Of a stretch of 20,585 nucleotides of DNA, positions 15,115 to 20,585 are shown piece after piece. The notes below the pieces were generated by a model that was given only the letters and a program-made list of their open reading frames with translations, was not told where the DNA came from and did no database searches. Source of the stretch: Desulfofustis sp. (GTDB lineage: Bacteria; Desulfobacterota; Desulfobulbia; Desulfobulbales; Desulfocapsaceae); assembly GCA_030145365.1 (NCBI GenBank), contig JAQYVS010000064.1, forward strand, positions 1 through 20,585. Reading direction: 5' to 3'. A program made the translations under genes and the position numbers. Every line of letters begins with the position of its first letter. Position 1 is the stretch's first letter.

Positions 15115-15765
15115 ATGAAAACACTGGCAGAGACCTTTCTGAGCTCTAATGAACAGCAAGAAGTCACCCGAGCAGTGCACGCTGCCGAAAAAATGACCTC
15201 CGGGGAAATCGTTCCAATGGTGGTCTCTGAGAGTCACAGCTACCCCATGGCAGCAGTAGTTGGCGGCGTGTTTTTCGCGCTTCCGGCAGCTCTTCTCTCG
15301 GCGCGTCTGTTTGGAGCATTGTTGTGGATTGGCACCGATAATATGTGGTTGTTCCTTGCCTTTTTCCTCATTTACTATTTCATCGCTCATCAATCGGTAC
15401 AGCGGCTCCCCAAGCTCAAACGCTATTTCTTCTCCTCCGATCGAGCCAATGCCGCAGTTCAGGAAGCAGCGGCGGCGGCTTTTTTCATGGAGTCTCTGCA
15501 TAACACAAAGGCTGCCAATGGCATCCTTCTTTATATCTCCGTGTTCGAACAGCGCGTCTGGGTATTGGGAGATAGTGGAATAAATGAGAAAATTGACCAG
15601 CAGGTCTGGCAGGAAATCGTCGATTTGGTGACAAAAGGCATCAAGGACGGGCGTCGCTGTGAAGTGATCTGCGAGGCAATAACCAGAATCGGTCAAATAT
15701 TGCAGGACTTCTTTCCTATAGAAAAAGACGATAAGGACGAATTACATAATCTGATTATCCGCTAA
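15115..15765 (+). CDS. TPM-domain membrane protein, second type (no signal peptide)
   Basis: 216 residues, 6 bp after the previous TPM gene. The first TPM strand (GEIVPMVV, 30-37) is followed by a hydrophobic hairpin (about 44-69 and 76-93). The rest of the domain comes after it (NGILLYISVFEQRVWVLGD, 135-153, then INEKI). The membrane hairpin is thus inserted inside the TPM fold, and both soluble parts would face the cytosol or both the periplasm. There is no cleavable signal, unlike the partner gene. A charged tail (EKDDKDE) ends the protein. It completes a lemA-TPM-TPM cassette. It is convergent with the ykgJ-like gene 23 bp away. Confidence 0.85.
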   Translation: MKTLAETFLSSNEQQEVTRAVHAAEKMTSGEIVPMVVSESHSYPMAAVVGGVFFALPAALLSARLFGALLWIGTDNMWLFLAFFLIYYFIAHQSVQRLPKLKRYFFSSDRANAAVQEAAAAAFFMESLHNTKAANGILLYISVFEQRVWVLGDSGINEKIDQQVWQEIVDLVTKGIKDGRRCEVICEAITRIGQILQDFFPIEKDDKDELHNLIIR

Positions 15766-15788
15766 GCACCTATCTATCAAAAGAGGTC

Positions 15789-16181
15789 TTATTGAGTTTT
15801 ACGCAGGCTGCATTCGATTTTTGGCTTAATTTTCTCAAGTAAATCTTCACGCACCAGATATGGGCATGGCTCGTTGTTTGGAAAATCACGGCATTGCTGC
15901 GGTCGAGCCTGATGAATGGTACAGCGTGCCCACATTTTCTTGTTGGAAAGAAAGATGCAGGAACCATCTTTTTTCACTTTAAAGGTGTTTCTTCCTTCCA
16001 TATATCGCTTTCTTACTTCACCGTCGGAGATCTTAAAAAAACGGGCCATCCTGTTTATATCAGCAGCATCGATGAAAAGGATCGACCCTGCAAGCCGATA
16101 GCAGCAGTACCCGGGACAATAATTACAGTATATTCTGTTCGCCCTCGTTTCCTCTTTCTCTGAGCTATTTTCATCGCTCAT
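15789..16181 (-). CDS. YkgJ-like cysteine-cluster protein (Zn/Fe-chelating domain)
   Basis: 130 residues from the ATG at 16181, where GAGGAG sits 6 bases upstream; a TTG at 16199 is less likely. Cysteines at 19, 22, 26, 27, 75, 87, 97, 106 and 124 include the family motif CNYCPGYCC (CxxCxxxCC) and the later CxIHxxRPxQCRDFP block (87-101). YkgJ-type proteins are thought to bind zinc or iron; their function is unknown. It overlaps the upstream EamA transporter gene by 11 bp, so the ribosome-binding site lies inside that gene and translation is probably coupled. Confidence 0.85.
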   Translation of the reverse strand: MSDENSSEKEETRANRIYCNYCPGYCCYRLAGSILFIDAADINRMARFFKISDGEVRKRYMEGRNTFKVKKDGSCIFLSNKKMWARCTIHQARPQQCRDFPNNEPCPYLVREDLLEKIKPKIECSLRKTQ

Positions 16182-17076
16182 CCATTGCTCCTCTTTCAAG
16201 ACCCTTTACAGCTGCATGATTTCCGAAGCCTGCTGAAACGGTCTTTATCACTCCGCAGGAAATAATAAGCAGACAGCCACCAATCTGCATTGGGCTAAGC
16301 GATTCGTGAAAGATGGACCAACCAAAAATCACCACGGCAACCGGTTCCACATAGGCAATGGTTCCGAAGGTTGCTGCCGGCAGACGGCTTAAGGCTATAA
16401 CGGCAAATAAAACCCCAAGAAAACCAGGAAATAGGCCTGTGGCGATCAGCCATGGTATATCCGGGACTCTGATCAAGCCGACTGAATTCACGATAAATGG
16501 CAACATTACCAATGCTCCGACAAGAAGCTGGTAAAAGGTTAGGGTAAAGACATGAACCTCATCGGAAATCAACCGGTTCACCAGGATAAAACCTGTATAG
16601 CAGATCAGAGACAGAGTCCCCAAGCTGATACCGATGCACTCATTGCTCTGCCACGACAACTCGATTTTGAACTCCAACATCAGAGCAAAACCGAACAGTG
16701 CAAGGGCAATCAATCCCAAGGCCATGGGGGTGAGCCGCTCATGTAACCAGAAATGGGCTACCAGTGCAGCAGCTAGAGGGGCCAGATATACCAACATAAT
16801 CGCATTGGCCATCGTAGTAAAATTCATGGCCTGCACATAGAAAATAATAAAGCCGGCAAGAAAACAGCCACTCACCAATACCGGCCAGGTCGGCCATTTA
16901 TTCAGGAGCTGTGCATTTCGAGTAATCAGCAGGAACAGCAGCAGAAAGATCGCTCCTATGAAGAGTCGGAAAAAGGTAATGATTTCTGCCGGGAGACCGG
17001 TGATTTTGGAAAATACACCAACCGTACCCATGAAAACGGCAGAGAAAAAAGCAAAGATAAGAGCTCTTATATCCAC
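16171..17076 (-). CDS. EamA/DMT superfamily transporter
   Basis: 301 residues with about ten membrane segments arranged as two EamA repeats (about 7-135 and 150-285). Seen directly: a first helix with FFSAVFMGTVGVFSKITG, an IMLVYLAPLAAALVAHFWLHERLT block at the end of repeat 1, and the matching FGTIAYVEPVAVVIFGWSIFHESL near the end of repeat 2. This YxxPxxAxxxxxxxxxE pattern is typical of the family. It would export or exchange a small metabolite, but the substrate cannot be read from sequence. The start is a GTG without a clear Shine-Dalgarno; a later ATG would cut into the first helix. It overlaps the ykgJ-like gene by 11 bp. Confidence 0.88.
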   Translation of the reverse strand: MDIRALIFAFFSAVFMGTVGVFSKITGLPAEIITFFRLFIGAIFLLLFLLITRNAQLLNKWPTWPVLVSGCFLAGFIIFYVQAMNFTTMANAIMLVYLAPLAAALVAHFWLHERLTPMALGLIALALFGFALMLEFKIELSWQSNECIGISLGTLSLICYTGFILVNRLISDEVHVFTLTFYQLLVGALVMLPFIVNSVGLIRVPDIPWLIATGLFPGFLGVLFAVIALSRLPAATFGTIAYVEPVAVVIFGWSIFHESLSPMQIGGCLLIISCGVIKTVSAGFGNHAAVKGLERGAMDER

Positions 17077-17161
17077 GAGATTGGCAAAATGAATCCAACG
17101 GAGATGTTTATCTTCTGAGTCGACAACTCGTTATAACAGGGGTGCTCTTATAGGGGAAGCT

Positions 17162-17199
17162 AAAAAGTGGTGAAATCACCATTGATTACACCACTTTTT
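17162..17199. terminator. Bidirectional intrinsic terminator
   Basis: An 11-bp perfect stem (AAAAAGTGGTG at 17162-17172 with CACCACTTTTT at 17189-17199) encloses a 16-base loop and ends in five T on either strand. It lies directly after the stop of the thioredoxin-like gene (minus strand). On the minus strand it is downstream of that gene and upstream of the EamA gene, so it insulates the two. Confidence 0.8.
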
Positions 17200-17200
17200 G

Positions 17201-17779
17201 TTAACCAAAATAATCAGGTTCGTTTCCTGGTTTCCATTTTATATTGCATCCAAGACTTGGCTGCTGGGAAACTTCGATCTGGCGTCCCTCGACCAACTGA
17301 TCTACGGCTGCGCTCAAATCCGCCCCCGTGACGGCAATAGTGTTGCCCGGACGGGCACCATCAAACTGGCCGCGATAAACCAGCTTTTTATTGCCATCGA
17401 ATAGGTACAAATCGGGTGTACAAGCAGCTTTGTAGGCCTGGGCAACCGTTTGGTCTTCATCGACCAGATAGGGAAAGGAGTAAGCGAATTTATCTGAGTC
17501 CTGGGCCATCCTTTCGGGGCTGTCGTCAGGGTGAGCCGTATAATCGTTGCTGTTGATTACCACGACACTGATCCCCTGTTCCTGATATCGTTTTATCAGT
17601 TCTACCAGTTTCTCCCGAATATGAATAACAAAAGGACAGTGGTTGCACATAAAGATGACCAGCAAGCCCTTGTCGATTGATTGATCTGCCAGGTCATACA
17701 TTTTGCCGTTCGCGTCTGCCAGACGGATTTTGGGAGCAGCCGTACCCAGATCCAACATGGTCGAGGGAGTTTTAGCCAT
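17201..17779 (-). CDS. Thioredoxin-fold protein (redoxin/AhpC-TSA-like)
   Basis: 192 residues from the ATG at 17779, preceded by AGGAGG at good spacing; the frame open to 17854 adds a non-homologous 25 residues. Seen directly: an N-terminal LGTAAPKIRLADANGKMYDL block (as in peroxiredoxin-like proteins), MCNHCPFV with Cys45 and Cys48 (CxxC), VVVINSND at 72-79, and a CTPDLYLFD block (Cys120) where the usual cis-Pro is expected. A conserved-looking tail SLGCNIKWKPGNEP carries Cys178. No signal peptide, so cytosolic. It is probably a thiol-disulfide oxidoreductase or peroxiredoxin-like protein; the substrate is unknown. It stands alone with its own terminator. Confidence 0.88.
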   Translation of the reverse strand: MAKTPSTMLDLGTAAPKIRLADANGKMYDLADQSIDKGLLVIFMCNHCPFVIHIREKLVELIKRYQEQGISVVVINSNDYTAHPDDSPERMAQDSDKFAYSFPYLVDEDQTVAQAYKAACTPDLYLFDGNKKLVYRGQFDGARPGNTIAVTGADLSAAVDQLVEGRQIEVSQQPSLGCNIKWKPGNEPDYFG

Positions 17780-18028
17780 TTGATAACCTCCTGAGGTGTG
17801 AATAGGTGATATTGAAAGCCGCTGAAAGCTGGCTCTTTGTGTTCTGTGTTCCACGCTCTAACAAGTTACGTATTCATCTGCGTCGATGAAATCAAGTATG
17901 AATCATCTTTTTGTGCTGTACGAGGACGCTCTCACGTGGTTAATTTTTATCTATGAACTGGTTGCAATCACTGCCACTACTTATACTATGTGTAAAAAAC
18001 CTCTCGTTCTTTTGATATAGTTCTGTAT

Positions 18029-18817
18029 TTACGATGTATACAGATGGTCACCGATTGTCTGCATATAGGTGAGTTCATCCGGAGTCATAGGGCCTTTTTC
18101 AAGTTCTGCCATGTTTTGCCTAAACATTGCCTGGTTCTTGACTCCCATCATGCAGATATCTATCTCTTTCTGAGCAAGCGCATAACGGTAGCAGTCCCCC
18201 GCAGTCGGAACCTTTATGCCGGCAGGCATCTTTTTGGCTTTGAGCAACTGCCCCCAGCTGGTTGCCGTAAACGAGACGATACCAGGCCTCGAATCTCCAA
18301 GATGCGGAAAAATATCCTGCTCGGCTCCACGATGAACTGCATTGTAACGTATGTGAAAGTAATCGATCACCCGCTCTTTAACCAGCGGGATGACAGCCCC
18401 GCGGTTATGGGTGGTCAGGCCTATGGCCCGAATCATTCCACTGTTTTTAGCTTTCAACGCCCAATCAAGCACTCGCTGCGGAGGACGTTTGGGATAATAG
18501 CCGAGGATTAGTCCATCAATATAATCCGTTCCAAGCTGAGATAAGGCAGATCTCAGAAATCGATCCCCCAGCAGGCTCGAGTGCGAATAACTCAGAAGCC
18601 CGATAACTATTTCTTCCCGCCTTCCGGACATACACATCTGTCGAACAAAGGACTTAAACGGCGTGGATCGGCCCTTGATAAAGGTACCCCAGGTAAAATA
18701 ATTGCAGCCCCTTTCGAGTGCCTGTTCGTATACCGACACATCTGCTCCAAAACTGGAAGAAATACCAATCCGCGCTACCTCAATTCCCGTTTCACCTAGT
18801 TTACGCCGTTCAATCAT
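18029..18817 (-). CDS. Aldo/keto reductase-like protein lacking the catalytic tetrad
   Basis: 262 residues, shorter than a typical 300-330. The overall AKR pattern is clear: LGETGIEVARIG at 7-18, GTDYIDGLILG at 96-106, SGMIRAIGLTTHN at 126-138, and a late GVKNQAMFRQNMAELE (225-240), which matches the NADPH phosphate-binding helix. The four active-site residues are not there: the Asp position reads Thr42, the Tyr position Ile47, the Lys position Leu74/75 and the His position Gly106. The frame is intact and keeps the cofactor-binding end, so it does not look like a fresh pseudogene. It may be a non-catalytic or repurposed homologue. AGGGGG precedes the ATG. It is monocistronic; 249 bp separate it from the next minus-strand gene. 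Confidence 0.75.
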   Translation of the reverse strand: MIERRKLGETGIEVARIGISSSFGADVSVYEQALERGCNYFTWGTFIKGRSTPFKSFVRQMCMSGRREEIVIGLLSYSHSSLLGDRFLRSALSQLGTDYIDGLILGYYPKRPPQRVLDWALKAKNSGMIRAIGLTTHNRGAVIPLVKERVIDYFHIRYNAVHRGAEQDIFPHLGDSRPGIVSFTATSWGQLLKAKKMPAGIKVPTAGDCYRYALAQKEIDICMMGVKNQAMFRQNMAELEKGPMTPDELTYMQTIGDHLYTS

Positions 18818-19130
18818 TCCATCCCCCTACCCTGCTGATTTGCTGTCCCATATAAATGGATTGCAGCCTCTTCTGGAGACATTCTTCTGTATCAAAATAG
18901 GTTATTAAATAAAATAATCATTAAAATAGCTCATCCCAAGGTTTGACAATTGTTCAGAAAGGCAGCTTCATACCAAGATTTTCTTACATTCAAATCAAAC
19001 CCGCAGCAAAATATAGTGATGAGAAAGTGTTACGTAGAATCCAAAGCGAGAATAATCTATTATGATACACGTTGTCCTTTAGCGTTTATTTAATTTTCTG
19101 TTCATTTCCACACAAGGCAGGGAGATTGTT
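18818..19130. other. 313-bp divergent intergenic region
   Basis: No gene is seen. It lies between the divergent aldo/keto reductase-like and DUF1835 genes. It contains TTGACA at 18943-18948 (plus strand) overlapping a short palindrome ACAATTGT (18946-18953), but no good -10 at the right distance. A TATGAT at 19061-19066 lacks a matching -35. On the minus strand an AT-rich stretch (18900-18930) could include a -10 for the reductase. No RNA gene was recognised. Confidence 0.5.
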
Positions 19131-20027
19131 TTGGCGCAGACACTTCACATCACCAGTGGTGATATTGCAGGCGATAGTCTGAAAAAATCTGGGATTGACG
19201 GAAGTATTCTCATCTGGCACGATGTGCTCTATGATGGCCCACGAACCCCAGGCTGGCCAGATGATGGCATACTTATCAAACGTTCATTATTTCTGGAGCA
19301 ATTTACCGGCGGCGGTTTGGACCACAAGGAAATTCTCAGTACGCTGGAAGATCAATATAAGGTACTAGAAAATCTCAGTGTCGATGACCACATCGCATTG
19401 TGGTTTGATGCCTGCCTTTTTGACCAGTCCATGCTGGTCCATATCCTGACATGCCTTCTCGAGCTCGGAATCGAACATGTTGAGCTCATCTGCATAGACT
19501 CGTATCCTGGAATTGAGCCGTTCATTGGACTGGGTCAACTCGAACCCGAACAGTTCTTTTCAAGATACAAAACCCAAATTCCGGTAACAGAAATACAGTT
19601 TCGGTTCAGCGTCGGAGCGGATCGAGCATTTGCCGCCAATGACCCGGAACTCCTGACTGAACTGGCAGATAAGACGGACGCCCCTTTGCCCTGGGTGCCT
19701 GCCGCGGCCAAGCGATGGCTCCAGGAAGTACCTGATCCCAAGACCGGCTTCGGGCGGTTAGAAACCTTAATACTCGACGCTCTTCGCGCAGGATGCGATA
19801 CACCTTGGCAGATCTTCAATCATGTGGCTGAAGCTGATACACCTCCCCAGTATTGGGGAGACACGACACTATGGGTGACAATCAACGCTCTTGCCGACCG
19901 GGATCCCCCACAGCTAAAAATTGAAGGACCATCCAGAAGAATACCCCAATGGAAGAGTGAGTATTCTTTTAAAGACTTTAAGATCACACCGGCTACTCAT
20001 CAGAACCGGAGCGAAATCGATATCTGA
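19131..20027 (+). CDS. DUF1835-domain protein
   Basis: 298 residues from a TTG start; GGGAG ends 6 bases upstream, which supports it. The N-terminus LHITSGDIAGDSLKKSGIDG (5-24) and WHDVLYDGP (29-37) are typical of DUF1835. The middle includes ALWFDACLFDQ and the LGQLEPEQFF block near 142-151. The C-terminal third (PLPWVPAAAKRWLQEVPD, then LETLILDALRAG and the W-x-G-D-TTLW segment) resembles the winged-helix-like DUF3658 companion domain. No catalytic function is known to me for this family. Cytosolic, no signal peptide. It is convergent with a broken hydrolase gene 15 bp away. Confidence 0.82.
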   Translation: MAQTLHITSGDIAGDSLKKSGIDGSILIWHDVLYDGPRTPGWPDDGILIKRSLFLEQFTGGGLDHKEILSTLEDQYKVLENLSVDDHIALWFDACLFDQSMLVHILTCLLELGIEHVELICIDSYPGIEPFIGLGQLEPEQFFSRYKTQIPVTEIQFRFSVGADRAFAANDPELLTELADKTDAPLPWVPAAAKRWLQEVPDPKTGFGRLETLILDALRAGCDTPWQIFNHVAEADTPPQYWGDTTLWVTINALADRDPPQLKIEGPSRRIPQWKSEYSFKDFKITPATHQNRSEIDI

Positions 20028-20042
20028 GAATAAGCCCTACGA

Positions 20043-20585
20043 TCAAAACGACATCGAAAATCCTGCGTAGCCCTGAACCACCTCGCACTTCAGATGATCA
20101 GCAAGAAAAGTAGCAGCCCTGTCACCGGTACAATGACAGGCAACAAGCTGTTGAATGTCATATTCATTGAGCGCCTGAACTGTCTTCTCAAGTCGATCGG
20201 GAGAAGCATTAATCAAATGCAGCCCTCCAATTACCGTTTGAATTCTCGATTCGCCGGTAATTTCGATAATCCGCTTCAAAGTGTTTACAATCCCGGCATG
20301 ACTGCACCCGACGCAGACCACCAGACCGTTTTCAGTATGCAGCCATAAGGCATTATCGTCTTAAATCGGATCGGGGCGCTGCCCCTGGGGATCGTAAAAA
20401 AAGCGCCTCCGGTATCCTCATATTCCGTTATTCTGGAAATCGGACCGGTAATGCCTATATGCTTGGTGAGTTTAAACGGATGGGTCAACCAGTGAATTGA
20501 ATCATCCTGCAACTGCCAAAGCGACTGCATCGAAGCAGCCGACATTCTCACCGGCTTGGCATCATCATTGGCTCCAACATATCTT
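20043..20585 (-). pseudogene. Metallo-beta-lactamase-fold hydrolase, broken by frameshift and stop, 5' end beyond the window
   Basis: The C-terminal part of an MBL-fold protein of the kind annotated as dihydropterin/ribofuranosylaminobenzene 5'-phosphate synthase-like. From the right edge one frame reads through GITGPISRITEYEDTGGAFF; the next frame continues YDPQGQRPDPI, which family members keep contiguous with it. The shift falls in a run of seven A (20396-20402), where eight would keep the frame. The second frame then meets TAA at 20361-20363, and continues as DDNALWLHTENGL and VCVGCSHAGIVNTL down to the stop at 20043. Homologues would be expected to read straight through. The GCSHAG and ACHCTG blocks with metal-ligand His are intact. 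Two lesions within about 40 bp suggest a decayed gene; sequencing error in the homopolymer could explain only one. Confidence 0.7.

Noticed and set aside
17872..17903. Competing short stems (ATTCAT/ATGAAT and TTCATC/GATGAA) upstream of the thioredoxin-like gene
   Set aside because: Six-base stems in AT-rich DNA are expected by chance; no riboswitch or leader-peptide pattern was recognised.
20396..20402. Programmed ribosomal frameshift in the MBL-fold gene
   Set aside because: The shifted frame stops 33 bases later, so slippage would not give a full-length product; decay or sequencing error is simpler.
1..20585. CRISPR array, insertion sequence, prophage or defence island
   Set aside because: No regularly spaced repeats, transposase, integrase, or defence-type genes were seen; the content is housekeeping and envelope genes.

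Overview
The window is ordinary single-copy chromosomal DNA from a Gram-negative bacterium. Gene content (two single-domain PilZ proteins, a UPF0280/ApbE-like protein, paired TPM-domain proteins with LemA, a YkgJ-type cysteine-cluster protein, an orphan mtnA) and protein style suggest a Desulfobacterota (former Deltaproteobacteria) member, perhaps near the Desulfobulbales. That assignment is inference; there is no rRNA or marker gene to settle it. No tRNA, rRNA, insertion sequence, phage gene or CRISPR array was seen.

Layout. The left edge holds the first 212 codons of an ammonium transporter (minus strand, cut by the edge). It lies behind a 394-bp AT-rich region with three related palindromes and a ten-G run. 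Then come mtnA and a PilZ protein (plus strand). They converge on a mannose nucleotide-sugar operon, manB then manC (minus). Divergent from that is rmlA-rmlD for dTDP-rhamnose (plus), which converges on a minus-strand cvpA / UPF0280 / PilZ operon. The nucleotide-sugar block is therefore flanked on both sides by a PilZ protein, hinting at c-di-GMP control of envelope or matrix polysaccharide.

From about 9.3 to 15.8 kb a long plus-strand run carries a phosphopantetheinyl transferase, fpg/mutM, an unknown 94-residue protein, enolase, a YjlB-like cupin, a 62-residue acidic protein, a LemA lipoprotein and two different TPM-domain membrane proteins. From 15.8 to 18.8 kb the minus strand carries an EamA transporter with an overlapping YkgJ-like protein, a thioredoxin-fold protein ending at a clear terminator, and an aldo/keto reductase-like protein that lacks the catalytic tetrad. 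The right end has a DUF1835 protein (plus) facing a metallo-beta-lactamase-fold gene (minus, cut by the edge) that is broken by a frameshift and a nearby in-frame stop.

No wholly new system is obvious. The best leads are the triple palindrome upstream of amt, the tetrad-less reductase, the LemA-TPM-TPM cassette and the broken hydrolase. Several start codons were moved from the longest reading frame to a downstream codon, on the evidence of Shine-Dalgarno spacing or family-conserved N-termini (PilZ-2, cvpA, fpg, eno, ykgJ-like, thioredoxin-like).
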